A stretch of 64,000 nt of DNA from Echinicola salinicaeni (GCF_014280965.1 NZ_JACODZ010000005.1:310001-374000); one strand, 5' to 3'; positions 36,401 through 44,773 are shown, counted from the first letter of the stretch. Notes: generated by a model from the sequence alone, not told the origin. Numbers and translations are program-made.

Positions 36401-36988
36401 GCTTATGATGAAATTAAGGAACGCCATACTTTCATCTCCTCGCAGAAAGAAGACTTAGAAAAAGCTAAAAATTCCTTGATGGACACCATTAAGGAAATAG
36501 ACACAGTTGCTAAGGAAACTTTCTTGTCTGCCTTTGATCAAATCAAGACCAACTTTGTTAAGGTTTTCCGTTCCCTGTTTACAGCAGAGGATGATTGTGA
36601 CCTAAAGTTGACCAACCCCGAATCTCCATTGGACAGTACCATTGAGATCATGGCCAAGCCAAAAGGCAAAAGGCCATTGACCATCAACCAGCTTTCGGGT
36701 GGTGAAAAGACCTTGACGGCCACTTCCCTACTCTTCTCCATTTATCTGCTGAAGCCTGCGCCTTTCTGTATCTTTGATGAGGTGGATGCTCCACTGGATG
36801 ATGCTAATATTGATAAGTTCAACCAGATCATCCAAAAATTCTCCCATGAGTCCCAGTTTATCATTGTCACCCATAATAAGCGGACCATGGCCAGTACGGA
36901 TATCATTTATGGTATTACCATGATCGAAGCAGGGGTATCCAGAGTAGTACCAGTGGATTTAAGGGAATTGGAAGATATTATTGATTAA
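33437..36988 (+). CDS. smc: Chromosome segregation protein SMC
   Basis: 1183 aa, normal SMC length. The N-terminal ATPase half has Walker A GPNGCGKSN at 31-39. Two long coiled coils flank a hinge near 510-660 (NLEGFPEAIKFLKKNSDWG ... GGSVGLFEGKRIGRAKNLEKLE). The C-terminal half has the ABC signature QLSGGEKTLTATSLLF and Walker B CIFDEVDAPLDD. It dimerises and compacts the chromosome, normally with ScpA and ScpB, which are not adjacent here. Preceded by a good promoter. Confidence 0.98.
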   Translation: MQLTKLEIKGFKSFGDKVSIHFDKGITGIVGPNGCGKSNVVDAIRWVLGEQKTRALRSDKMENVIFNGTKNRKPTNLAEVSLTFENTKNLLPTEYTHVTITRRYYRSGESEYLLNGIACRLKDINNLFMDTGIQSNSYAIIELKMIDELLNDKNNSRRDLFEEAAGISKFKTRKKETLKKLEDTDADLDRVEDLLYEIEKNLKSLEKQAKQAAKYFEIKKSYKASSIALAKISVKTHTDNLIGANERINAENDRKLQLNNQITTKEAELEKSKSEQIHKEKLLSSRQKTLNEHVNKIRQFESEKKIKNERLRFLEDRSMKLREQIDQDRKSNDRAGFSIRSLEQEKEVAEKLLSEKELTVENLKAEYEEQKSAHAILQERQKVLSKDFSTRKDTIYQLSKELEIKQIQLSSLKQELEKTASDDNSQEANLAEFEEKMLVLKDELDEKTDRITQLKAKEEDQNHKIEESNHTIELIREEVTQLGRKLDAKSNEFNLTKSLVENLEGFPEAIKFLKKNSDWGKDTPLLSDILTTSENYRVAIENYLESYMNYYVVDTEDQAIAAVNLLSDAARGKANFFVLEHFERFKPSTNKLFANATAATEIIEYDEKYAKLISYILDDVYIVQGEIKDIPEDNDTIFITESGKFTKRKFSISGGSVGLFEGKRIGRAKNLEKLEVEIKELNKKVSAARSNLDKKVSDLMKLKEVSYKKDIEDLQSEISEVNQQYISIKTKKEQLAEMLSTNANKREDILEKIDSLSEEVNEIGPKLDEEKNGFDGMEEEIEIINEQLLTEEENLSVRSSNYNQENIQYHQHLNKVNSLEQEISFKKSAFENSKERIEKSQSELSTIDQEIRGLLDNNEIKDDELIELYTEKETIEIGVTEAEKDYYASRGDIDEMEKGIRELSKQKEGIDALIMELQNTLNEIKLKLSSMKERLSVEFEIDLDNLIQEDPEVDPEYQEKDEEQIREEVQKAKQRLEKMGPINPMAMEAYDEIKERHTFISSQKEDLEKAKNSLMDTIKEIDTVAKETFLSAFDQIKTNFVKVFRSLFTAEDDCDLKLTNPESPLDSTIEIMAKPKGKRPLTINQLSGGEKTLTATSLLFSIYLLKPAPFCIFDEVDAPLDDANIDKFNQIIQKFSHESQFIIVTHNKRTMASTDIIYGITMIEAGVSRVVPVDLRELEDIID

Positions 36989-37004
36989 TTTATTTAACTA
37001 ATAT

Positions 37005-37020
37005 GCTAAGGAGGATTTAA
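37005..37020. repeat. Half copy of the intergenic palindrome family
   Basis: GCTAAGGAGGATTTAA repeats the left arm and flank of the full palindrome at 38661-38685 (GCTAAGGAGGATTT there), without the right arm. It looks like a degraded copy of the GGATTTWAAATCC family. Confidence 0.5.
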
Positions 37021-37089
37021 GTAAACGCTGTACTTTTTTGAGCTTAATCACATGAATCTATGGACATTATCTGTTTTTAATAACTTTTA

Positions 37090-37230
37090 TTAGATATTTG
37101 TTTGCTGCCAATCTTTTTCATAGATTAAAGCTTTAGTTATAGAAACGATGTTGATTTTTTTGATGGGCGGTAAAGTTCCTTTATACCATATTATAGATCC
37201 CTCGTAACGATCAATAAAATCATTAACCAT
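37090..37230 (-). pseudogene. Possible small or truncated ORF, 46 aa
   Basis: From an ATG at 37230 the frame reads MVNDFIDRYEGSIIWYKG, continues with a basic/hydrophobic stretch and ends QQTNI-stop at 37090. It stays open upstream without an ATG for another 50 bp, into the 5' end of the divergent DUF4221 gene. The amino acid mix looks like real protein. It may be the tail of a decayed gene, since the gap also holds a half palindrome. No family recognised. Confidence 0.35.
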
Positions 37231-37264
37231 CTTAATTTCATTATTTATTGAATCATCAAACAAT

Positions 37265-38386
37265 ATGAAGTACTTTCTTTATTTTATTATTTCATTGACA
37301 ATTTCCTGCAATGGAAAAACTGAAAATGCAGACAAGGGATATTTTTCAAATGTAGAATTATCCTTAGACACAGTCCGTATCGACCCTGGAGATGAAGTTA
37401 TTTTTTTGAAATATGGACTCACTAGTTCAGGCATTAGTACGGATAGCAAATACTTATATAATTTCAATGAATATGATCTTACCCTAGAGAAAATCAACCT
37501 AGAAGAGTTAAGGTTGGAGGATAAGTTTCTGTTTGAAAGAGAAGGCCCAAACGGTATAGGCCCAGGAATGGCAATAATGAAAGTTCTAAATGAACATCAA
37601 ATATCCTTAACGGGTATGTATCACAGTTCATTATTTTCCTTAAATGGAAGAAAGCTTATGACTGTATATTATGAAAACTTTTCTTTAGCAAATTGGCATT
37701 CAGGAGGTGATCTATTAAAGGGTGATAAAGTTATCATGGATCCATCAGCCAAACGGATATATGGATTGATCCAAGATTATGATGGTAAAAACTTCAAATT
37801 GGGGATACTTTATTTAGATAAATATGAGACTTCAAGATTAAACCTAAAAAGCTTCGAGAGAGCATCAGATTATAGATTTCGTTATTACCTAGGAAAAGGT
37901 AGTATTATAAATGAAGCACCTAGAATGGGGATAGAAAAGTTTGGAACTAAAGTGATATTATCAAATGAGACCACTTGTGATCTAATGTGGTATGACACAG
38001 AAATGGACTCCTTATTTATAAAATCATACAGTAGCCAGCTTACAGCCAATAAAAAGGAGAAAATCTATAAATTAGAGCATGCAACTCCTGAGGAATTTGA
38101 AATTGAACGCGCTAAATATAGAGAGGAGATCAATTTTATGCATCCATTTTATGATAGTGAAAATAAAATTTACTATCGGTTTTCTTATCAACTCAAAAAG
38201 GGAAAAACAGAAGTTTACTTAACAGCTTATGATAATGACTTGAATATGATTGGGGAAACCTTTGTCCCACAATTGAATAAGAAACCTGCTAAGCATTTTG
38301 TCAAAGACAGTAAAATATGGATATATGAAAACATCGATGATGAAATGGTTTTTGTGAGGTTAGGAATAAATAATAAAGGCAGTTAA
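37265..38386 (+). CDS. DUF4221-like lipoprotein
   Basis: 373 aa with a lipoprotein signal ending at LTISC (Cys15). The chain has a repeated beta pattern that may form a propeller: DSKYLYNFNEYDLTLEKINLE, GREGPNGIG-type FEREGPNGIGPGM, SSLFSLNGRKLMTVY and FRYYLGKGSIINEAPRMGIE. I recognise this as the DUF4221 family, common in Cyclobacteriaceae. No function known. Alone in its transcription unit, in a stretch of gene debris. Confidence 0.75.
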   Translation: MKYFLYFIISLTISCNGKTENADKGYFSNVELSLDTVRIDPGDEVIFLKYGLTSSGISTDSKYLYNFNEYDLTLEKINLEELRLEDKFLFEREGPNGIGPGMAIMKVLNEHQISLTGMYHSSLFSLNGRKLMTVYYENFSLANWHSGGDLLKGDKVIMDPSAKRIYGLIQDYDGKNFKLGILYLDKYETSRLNLKSFERASDYRFRYYLGKGSIINEAPRMGIEKFGTKVILSNETTCDLMWYDTEMDSLFIKSYSSQLTANKKEKIYKLEHATPEEFEIERAKYREEINFMHPFYDSENKIYYRFSYQLKKGKTEVYLTAYDNDLNMIGETFVPQLNKKPAKHFVKDSKIWIYENIDDEMVFVRLGINNKGS

Positions 38387-38436
38387 AAGTCTCTCCACTC
38401 CTTGTTCTAACTTATTTTTATAATAATGAATACAAA

Positions 38437-38621
38437 ATGAGAAATTTGATATACTAAATCATCCTGATACTATTTTTTCAGCTTGTAAAAAAGATCAAGA
38501 GAATCCCAAAAAAAACCATAGACCAATTGCCTTGGCCACTAGTGTCTTTTGGTTTGAGGCGGTAGATAGTGAAGGATATATCTTAGAGATCAGAGAAGGG
38601 CGTTTTGATGGACATTATTGA
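38437..38621 (+). pseudogene. Broken small lipoprotein gene
   Basis: Reading from ATG 38437 gives MRNLIY-stop-IILILFF and then shifts frame at a T6 run (38473-38478). Reading from 38478 in the other frame gives SACKKDQENPKKNHRPIALA, continuing for 27 more residues to a TGA at 38619-38621. Joined, the pieces give a lipobox ILILFFSAC followed by a Lys-rich linker, which is the start of a lipoprotein. A one-base loss in the T-run and an in-frame stop at codon 7 would have inactivated it. Probably a remnant of a gene family member; not recognisable further. Confidence 0.5.
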
Positions 38622-38662
38622 TCAGTCCCAAAATTTCATTTCTGTGATGTAAAAAGACAGCT

Positions 38663-38685
38663 AAGGAGGATTTTAAATCCTCCTT
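38663..38685. repeat. Intergenic palindrome, GGAGG type
   Basis: AAGGAGGATTT, one central T, AAATCCTCCTT: arms of 11 bases, followed by TTT. A member of the GGATTTWAAATCC family also found at 40576, 40608, 44746, 60219 and 60252. It may act as a terminator on the plus strand. Confidence 0.85.
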
Positions 38686-38837
38686 TTTATTTGCCCATTT
38701 TTCACTGTGAGCCTACAATCTCCTTTTACAAAACTCAACAAGCAAAAACCTTTCTTTAACCAATGATAAACTACATTTTTACTATTTTAACATCTTTTAT
38801 ATTTCAATACTCAATGATTTTTCCGAAACTGTGACTC

Positions 38838-38845
38838 CATCTTTG
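38838..38845 (+). promoter_or_regulatory. Candidate -7 element for the S41 gene
   Basis: CATCTTTG followed by GTATG matches seven of eight positions of TAnnTTTG, 33 bp before the S41 start. No TTTG is evident at the correct upstream distance. Confidence 0.3.
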
Positions 38846-38877
38846 GTATGAATGTTTTTTTATTTTGATGTAAACTA

Positions 38878-40560
38878 ATGAATTCAAAGAGCTTTTTAAT
38901 GACTGCCCTTCTTATTCTTGGTTTTATTGCTAATGCAAGAACACAAACCATACAGCTAATAAGCGAAACCGAAAAAGTAAAGCAGTTTGGGCTGGTTTGG
39001 GGTCTGATGAAATACCACCATCCCCATGTGAGTAAAGGACAATACGACTGGGACAAAGTATTTGTAGACAAAATCAATGAACTAGAAGAAGTTAAAAGTC
39101 AATCAGAACTGAATATGTTTTTACTTGATTTTGTAAACAGTGTAGAGCCAAGCAAAATTAAAAGCTCAACAAACCATAAAGGCTTTTTCACTAAAAACTA
39201 TGATTATGACTGGATTGAAAAGTATATATCCTCTCCTGATCTATATTCTCATTTGTCCAAACTAAGGGACAATACCAATATCAAAAGCCATTATATCACA
39301 GGGCATACTTTCTCTTCAATTCCCTCCTTTGATAATGAAAAAGGCTTTGACAATTTTAATTACACCTTTAAAAGCCATCGGCTTTTATCTCTCTTTAGCT
39401 TCTGGAATGTAATCCAATATTACTATGTCAATAAATACCTAATGGATGAAAACTGGGTGGAGATATTGGATAAATTCATTGTAAAATTCTCCGATTGTAA
39501 ATCGAAATTTGACTATGAAAAAACCAAAGCTCATCTTTTTACACATTTAAATGATTCACATAGTTTTTACTACAGTAAAGAATTAAGTGATTCTTTATTG
39601 GCATATAAACCACCATTTGGTGTGAATATAATTAATGACACTTTGGTAGTGACCTCAGTGGATAAAACTCTAATAAAAAGCAAAGATTTAATGCTTGGTG
39701 ACCTAATTTTTGAAATAGATGGGAAAAGTATTCAAGCTAACCTGGACGAAAAAGTAAAGCCATTTCTATCGTCCTCAAATGATACCTACTTAAAAAAATG
39801 GGCAAACTGGATGATTTTCAGTAATAACAAAAACTTGGAGCTGAGCATCAAGCGGGATGATCAAATCATAAAAATATCACTCAACTTGGACAATCCTAGC
39901 AGAACAAATGATCACTCCTATCTCAAACCATCCACTCCTACCGAAAAATGGAAAAACATAGAAGACAATATTGGTTACCTGAACCTAAAAACTATTTCAA
40001 ATGATGAACTAAAAACCGCATTCAGAGATTTTTCCGGCACAAAAGGAATCATCATTGATCTAAGAAATTATCCCAAAAACATTAACATCAATGCTCTTGC
40101 AAAATACCTCTATAGAGAAAAGAAAAAGTTCATCAAAACGATATCACCAATTCCCAATAGACCTTCCTTGGCCTATTTTGACAAAGCACCATTAAAAATC
40201 ATTAAAGATCCTTTCATAGCAGGCTACCATAGCTCTAAATATTATAAGGGAAAAGTAATTTTACTGGTAAACAAAACTACAATGAGTCAAGCTGAATATA
40301 TCGGCATGGCCATTCAGGCTTCACCAAATTGCATAACAGTTGGACAAAACACCGCTGGAGCCCAAATGAATATAACTTCATATACCTTACCAGATAAGTC
40401 AGAAATTAATTTCACCAGTTTGGGAGCTTTTTACCCAGATGGAACTGGGGCACAAAGGAAAGGCTTAAAAATTGATTATTATGTGGAAGAAACTACTTCC
40501 AATTTCCTGCAAGATCAATATATACTGAAAGGGATTGAATTAATCAATTCACCTCATTAG
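38878..40560 (+). CDS. S41 family peptidase
   Basis: 560 aa with a signal peptide ending near GFIANARTQ. The N-terminal 300 residues contain a helical region (LVWGLMKYHHPHVSKGQYDWDKV) characteristic of Bacteroidota S41 proteins and a PDZ-like part near 255-340 (PFGVNIINDTLVVTSVDK, GDLIFEIDGKSIQAN). The protease core has LNLKTISNDELKTAFRDF, then GIIIDLRNYPKN and the catalytic-site segment VNKTTMSQAEYIGMAIQ, with Ser in the SQAE motif. Periplasmic or secreted. Preceded by a broken lipoprotein gene. Confidence 0.9.
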   Translation: MNSKSFLMTALLILGFIANARTQTIQLISETEKVKQFGLVWGLMKYHHPHVSKGQYDWDKVFVDKINELEEVKSQSELNMFLLDFVNSVEPSKIKSSTNHKGFFTKNYDYDWIEKYISSPDLYSHLSKLRDNTNIKSHYITGHTFSSIPSFDNEKGFDNFNYTFKSHRLLSLFSFWNVIQYYYVNKYLMDENWVEILDKFIVKFSDCKSKFDYEKTKAHLFTHLNDSHSFYYSKELSDSLLAYKPPFGVNIINDTLVVTSVDKTLIKSKDLMLGDLIFEIDGKSIQANLDEKVKPFLSSSNDTYLKKWANWMIFSNNKNLELSIKRDDQIIKISLNLDNPSRTNDHSYLKPSTPTEKWKNIEDNIGYLNLKTISNDELKTAFRDFSGTKGIIIDLRNYPKNININALAKYLYREKKKFIKTISPIPNRPSLAYFDKAPLKIIKDPFIAGYHSSKYYKGKVILLVNKTTMSQAEYIGMAIQASPNCITVGQNTAGAQMNITSYTLPDKSEINFTSLGAFYPDGTGAQRKGLKIDYYVEETTSNFLQDQYILKGIELINSPH

Positions 40561-40575
40561 GCTATTTCATCAGCC

Positions 40576-40630
40576 ATGGAGGATTTAAAATCCTCCATAA
40601 AATTATGGTTCGGGATTTAAAATCCCGAAC
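40576..40630. repeat. Doublet of intergenic palindromes
   Basis: Two palindromes in tandem: 40576-40598 (ATGGAGGATTT, A, AAATCCTCCAT) and 40608-40630 (GTTCGGGATTT, A, AAATCCCGAAC). Each has 11-base arms and the core GGATTTAAAATCC. The pair recurs in reverse order at 60219-60270. Confidence 0.9.
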
Positions 40631-40699
40631 AGATGGTCCCTTACAGCTCCCCCTCTGCGTTCTTTGTGATCTCTGTGGTTTCAACGATCTAAGTGGTCA

Positions 40700-42874
40700 C
40701 TAAAAAACCAACAACCCCTGCTCTCTCAGTATCTCCCAAACTTCCGATTCCACCAACTCTTCAAAATCACCGACATTGGCTTCATAATCTTCCCAAATTC
40801 CCTTAAGCATACTCAAAGGTTGGTCATAGGACACCCTCGCCAAAAGGCTGGCCACCCATTCTGCAAATTCCTCTGGCAACTCCATGGCAAAATCTTCCTT
40901 CTTACCCGAAAAGACCAACTCCACAAAACCAGGTTCTTCAGAATCCAGCAAATCTGGCTGCGCCCCTATCCAAACAATTCTATGATGCTTTTTATAAACT
41001 AATGCAGGTTCTTCGGCTATTTGCCTATGGATATAGTTTTTTGGAATTGTAGTTATTGGGACTTTAAAATTAAACCATTCTTTCAATGGTATATCAAAAC
41101 CCACTCCATGCATATAATTAAACAAAGATTTCCTAAGTCCCTCTGAAAAACCAGCATGATCCACACCAATAGGGTCCTCGTACCCCACTTCATTATTGGC
41201 AAAAGGAGCCAAGGCCAAATCAGTCCTATAAACGCCAAAAGCCTTTGGGTCCAAGCCAACTGGGCTATGGGCGGTCATGGCAAAACGGTGCCAGAAACCT
41301 GACTGCAAAACACCTTCCTCAAAAAGCTGACGCACCATTTCCAAAGAATCTATGGTTTCCTGTGCCGTTTGAGTCGGATAACCATACATCAGGTAAGCAT
41401 GCACCATAATCCCCGCTTGTGTAAGATGATGGGTAACTTGGGCCACTTGTGCCACGGTTACCCCCTTTTTGATCAAGCCAAGCAATCGATCAGAAGCGAC
41501 TTCCAACCCTCCTGAAATGGCAATACAGCCGGAAGCCCTCAACAATCGGCAAAGATCAGCAGTAAAATTACTTTCAAAACGGATATTAGTCCACCAAACG
41601 ACCACAAGTCCCCTTCTCAATATCTCTAAGGCCAGATCCCGCATCAAAGCTGGAGGTGCCGCTTCATCCACAAAGTGAAACCCATTGGTTCCCGTTTGGG
41701 CCATAATTTCCTCGATCCTATCACAAAGGATAGCAGCAGTAATGGGTTCGTAACGTCCAATATAATCCAAGGAGATATCACAGAAAGTACATTTCCCCCA
41801 ATAACAGCCATGGGCCAGGGTCAACTTATTCCAACGGCCATCACTCCATAAGCGATGCATGGGATTGGCCACCTCAATTACCGAAAGATATTTACTTAGA
41901 GGCAGGTCACTATAATCTGGAGTCCCTACATCCCTTTGGGGCACATCTTTATCCCTAGCACCATTGATCAATTTCACCTCACCATCCAGACAAACAAATG
42001 TTCGCTTCAAAGCTTCTAAAGACAGTTTTCCGTCCAAATGGTCCAACAACAAACGAACGGGGGCTTCACCATCATCTAAGGTGATATAATCTACATAATC
42101 GAAAATCCGAGCATCTTTCAAACTTCTAAGCTCTGTATTGGGATAGCCTCCGCCCATCCACACCTTAATACTAGGATGCTTGGTCTTTAAATATTGTCCA
42201 CACTTCAATGCACCATAAAGATTCCCCGGAAAAGGAACTGAGAAGGCTACCGATTCGGGTTGATATGCTTCTATTTTTTCCTCCAACAAATCCAACAATA
42301 TGGTATCGATCAAACTCAATGGCCCCTGCAAGGCTTCCTCCATCTCATCAAAGCTACCTGCTGACATTCCCAAGCTCTCTGCATAGCGACTAAAACCAAA
42401 ATGAGGATCAATGGCCTCAGTAATCAGATCTCCTAAATCCTCCAAATACAAGGTAGCTAGGTAACGGGATTTGTCCCTTAGGCCCATGGTCCCGAAGGCC
42501 CATTCCACATCTCCCAACTGCTCAAATCGAGCTGCCTGGGGCAAAAAATTTCCCTCGGAAATATGATAGGCCAGCGTTGGGTTCTTGTCCTGCAAAAAAT
42601 CAATCACTGTATCTATCGTCTGCAAATAAGCAGCCTTCATCCTCAATATTCTATTTACATTGTCTGAATATTGGAGTCCTTGCTCTTCTGCCAATTCAAA
42701 AACCTGCTTTAGCCCTTTTTTTGAAAACAAGGCTAAAATCACTTCCAAACCCAAATCAGCCTGATTTGACGTAATGTTTAAGGTATTTAGATAACCTTTT
42801 AGATAGGCCGTTGCTGGATATGGAGTATTCAGCTGGGTAAATGGAGGGGTGATGAAGAGAACTTTAGTAGCCAA
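40700..42874 (-). CDS. B12-binding-domain radical SAM protein
   Basis: 724 aa. The N-terminal region begins KVLFITPPFTQLNTPYPATA, a B12-binding-like Rossmann pattern, and near 225 reads KVWMGGGYPNTELRS. The radical SAM core holds GCYWGKCTFCDIS, giving CX4CX2C instead of the usual CX3CX2C. A TIM-barrel-like part follows (GFHFVDEAAPPALMRDLALEILRRG, GGLEVASDRLLGLIKKGVTV, AYLMYGYPTQTAQETIDSLE). The C-terminal 130 residues are of unknown type. Substrate unknown; B12-dependent radical SAM enzymes often methylate or rearrange. Single-gene unit. Confidence 0.85.
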   Translation of the reverse strand: MATKVLFITPPFTQLNTPYPATAYLKGYLNTLNITSNQADLGLEVILALFSKKGLKQVFELAEEQGLQYSDNVNRILRMKAAYLQTIDTVIDFLQDKNPTLAYHISEGNFLPQAARFEQLGDVEWAFGTMGLRDKSRYLATLYLEDLGDLITEAIDPHFGFSRYAESLGMSAGSFDEMEEALQGPLSLIDTILLDLLEEKIEAYQPESVAFSVPFPGNLYGALKCGQYLKTKHPSIKVWMGGGYPNTELRSLKDARIFDYVDYITLDDGEAPVRLLLDHLDGKLSLEALKRTFVCLDGEVKLINGARDKDVPQRDVGTPDYSDLPLSKYLSVIEVANPMHRLWSDGRWNKLTLAHGCYWGKCTFCDISLDYIGRYEPITAAILCDRIEEIMAQTGTNGFHFVDEAAPPALMRDLALEILRRGLVVVWWTNIRFESNFTADLCRLLRASGCIAISGGLEVASDRLLGLIKKGVTVAQVAQVTHHLTQAGIMVHAYLMYGYPTQTAQETIDSLEMVRQLFEEGVLQSGFWHRFAMTAHSPVGLDPKAFGVYRTDLALAPFANNEVGYEDPIGVDHAGFSEGLRKSLFNYMHGVGFDIPLKEWFNFKVPITTIPKNYIHRQIAEEPALVYKKHHRIVWIGAQPDLLDSEEPGFVELVFSGKKEDFAMELPEEFAEWVASLLARVSYDQPLSMLKGIWEDYEANVGDFEELVESEVWEILREQGLLVF

Positions 42875-43100
42875 AGTATTTGGGATTGATTTGGGGCAAA
42901 ATTATAAAGAAAGGTGGAATAATTCATGATTTGTGGCAAAACCAGGTGCCAGTAAGCATAACTCCAGTCATTGAAAGTCCTATAAAAAAATCATTTTCCT
43001 ATAACCTTTCTTCAAAACAGCTTGTCTAAGCTCTACCTTTCCAAACATTACAAATAATTTAACTTCTGCAAAATGAAAAAGATTGAGTTTCTTGACGCTT

Positions 43101-43268
43101 ATGGAAGGAGTGTTTTTTCTAAAAGATTTGATAAACGAATCCATAAGTTCTCTTGACTTTAAACTTCCATTTCCTCCTTCAATTATCGCTTTAGGCTTGG
43201 GTATATTCGTTTTGATTGTAGTCTTCCAGTTTATCAATTCGAGAGAGAGCCAAAGAAAACCTCAATAA
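43101..43268 (+). CDS. Possible small membrane protein
   Basis: 55 aa from ATG 43101; an upstream TTG at 43083 is less likely. After a short polar start (MEGVFFLKDLINESISS) there is one transmembrane helix, PSIIALGLGIFVLIVVFQFI, and a charged tail NSRESQRKPQ. A clear terminator 52 bp downstream supports transcription of the plus strand. No family recognised; it could still be chance. Confidence 0.45.
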   Translation: MEGVFFLKDLINESISSLDFKLPFPPSIIALGLGIFVLIVVFQFINSRESQRKPQ

Positions 43269-43320
43269 CTCCCTTAATCTGCACCGGTTTTCTCAACGAA
43301 CTTAAAATAAACAAAATCTA

Positions 43321-43344
43321 AAAATACCCCATGTGGGGTATTTT
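43321..43344. terminator. Bidirectional hairpin terminator
   Basis: An 11-bp stem, AAAATACCCCA (43321-43331) with TGGGGTATTTT (43334-43344), and a 2-nt loop TG. A/T at both ends allows termination in either direction. Confidence 0.75.
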
Positions 43345-43498
43345 ATTGGGTTCCAGCATTCTTTATCTTACCATCAAATTCAAATAAACCCAAAATGTAC
43401 TTGATTTTATTTAAGGTGATAGGTTTCAACAATGATAAACTTAAGTTAAAAATCACTTTTTATTCAGATTGGAGTCAGTAAATATTATTTAAAAACTT

Positions 43499-44713
43499 AT
43501 GAAAAAAGCCCTTATTTTTATCCTCAGCTTATTAATTCAGCATTATAGTTTTTCTCAAAATTCACCACTGCTACCCAGCAATGCCTTTGCAGTCAAAATA
43601 TATAAGGCAACCAAACCAGATTCCAACAACTATTTCATTTCACCTTACAGCCTAAGCATTGCATTAGCCATGACGATGGAAGGGGCTGGATCATCCACCA
43701 GGCAGGAATTGGAAAGTTTATTATCTATCAATAATCTTGAAAAGGAGTCCAGTGAAAACTTTGGTTTAAAAGGACCATCAAATAATGAAGCTCCCAAAAT
43801 TCAACCTCAGCACATCAAAAATGATGATGGCAGCAATAACAACCAGCTCATCATAGCCAACTCCTTATGGATAAAAGACAATTTTGAGATAAATGCCCAA
43901 TACAAAGATAAAATTCAGACAGACTATATGGCCGATGTCTTTAGCTTTAACATGGGTAATAATACGGATCCCAACCAAAAGTTAAATGATTGGGTATCAA
44001 ACAAAACCCAAAACAAAATAAAGAGATTAAATGGATTGGGGAAAGATGTCAAATTGAGCCTTTTGAATGCAATTTATTTTTTTGGACAATGGGAAAAGCC
44101 ATTTGAAGCCAACAGGAATTCTTTGAGCCTATTTTATACCATTACAAAGGAAATGGTTAGTATGGACTTTATGTATAATCAGTCCAATTACCAGTATTAT
44201 GAAGATCCAGAACTTCAGGCTATTCATATTCCTTATCAATCCAATCAATACTCTATGATGGTACTTTTACCAAAGAGACATAAAAGCCTCTTGGAATTGG
44301 AGGAAAAGATCAACCTGGATTACCTTTCAAAAATAGACAGCCTAAGTGCTGAAGAAGAGATTAAGTTGACCCTTCCAAAAATGAAGATTGAATCCGAGAT
44401 CAACCCTATCAAGGATATTAAAAAGATGGGCTATTCTTTAATGTTTTCTAATAAAGCAGATTTCAGCGGTATTTCAAGCAAAGATTCTTTGAAAATAGGT
44501 GAAATCATCCATAAGACCACCTTTGAAACCAATGAAATCAAAAGTGAGGCTACAGCTGCTTCTTTAAATAAAATAGTGATAGTTGGCAACAGTGCAGTAT
44601 TATCACGGCCCAAAAAGACGATAAAGCAATTCCATGCCAGTCGCCCTTTTATATTTTTTATAACTGACAATAAAACAGGCTCAATAATTTTTACTGGAAG
44701 GTTTGTAAGATGA
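43499..44713 (+). CDS. Secreted serpin
   Basis: 404 aa with a signal peptide ending near HYSFSQ. Serpin features: NNYFISPYSLSIALAMTMEGAGSST at the N-terminus, LIIANSLWIKDNFEIN, LLNAIYFFGQWEKPF, MMVLLPK, and a C-terminal FHASRPFIFFITDNKTGSIIFTGR. The hinge at 346-355 (EIKSEATAAS) has small residues at the positions needed for an inhibitory conformational change. From that Glu to the Phe of FHASRPF is 32 residues, against 24 in alpha-1-antitrypsin as I recall it, so the reactive loop is about 8 longer and the P1 residue is uncertain. An insert near 80-110 is also unusual. Confidence 0.92.
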   Translation: MKKALIFILSLLIQHYSFSQNSPLLPSNAFAVKIYKATKPDSNNYFISPYSLSIALAMTMEGAGSSTRQELESLLSINNLEKESSENFGLKGPSNNEAPKIQPQHIKNDDGSNNNQLIIANSLWIKDNFEINAQYKDKIQTDYMADVFSFNMGNNTDPNQKLNDWVSNKTQNKIKRLNGLGKDVKLSLLNAIYFFGQWEKPFEANRNSLSLFYTITKEMVSMDFMYNQSNYQYYEDPELQAIHIPYQSNQYSMMVLLPKRHKSLLELEEKINLDYLSKIDSLSAEEEIKLTLPKMKIESEINPIKDIKKMGYSLMFSNKADFSGISSKDSLKIGEIIHKTTFETNEIKSEATAASLNKIVIVGNSAVLSRPKKTIKQFHASRPFIFFITDNKTGSIIFTGRFVR

Positions 44714-44745
44714 TAAGTTTCAACTTTGTATAAATTATACTCAAG

Positions 44746-44770
44746 TTAGGAAGATTTAAAATCCTCCTAA
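44746..44770. repeat. Intergenic palindrome, GGAGG type, one mismatch
   Basis: TTAGGAAGATTT, A, AAATCCTCCTAA: 12-base arms with a single A/C mismatch where the others have a GC pair. A member of the GGATTTWAAATCC family, 33 bp after the serpin stop. Confidence 0.75.
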
Positions 44771-44773
44771 ATA

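Larger units (their letters stand above)
38387..38877. other. Gap holding a broken lipoprotein and a palindrome
   Basis: 491 bp between the DUF4221 and S41 genes. It holds the degraded lipoprotein ORF at 38437-38621, a palindrome at 38663-38685, and a candidate promoter at 38838. Confidence 0.6.
42875..43498. other. Gap with a possible small gene
   Basis: 624 bp between the radical SAM and serpin genes. The plus strand holds the candidate small membrane protein at 43101 and the terminator at 43321. A competing ORF on the minus strand has no recognisable traits. Confidence 0.5.

Noticed and set aside
38663-40630. Repeated palindromes as a CRISPR array
   Set aside because: Copies are perfect palindromes at irregular spacing without uniform spacers or cas genes.
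42980-43237. 85-aa minus-strand ORF in the gap before the serpin
   Set aside because: It overlaps the more credible plus-strand small ORF, and I see no signal or motif.
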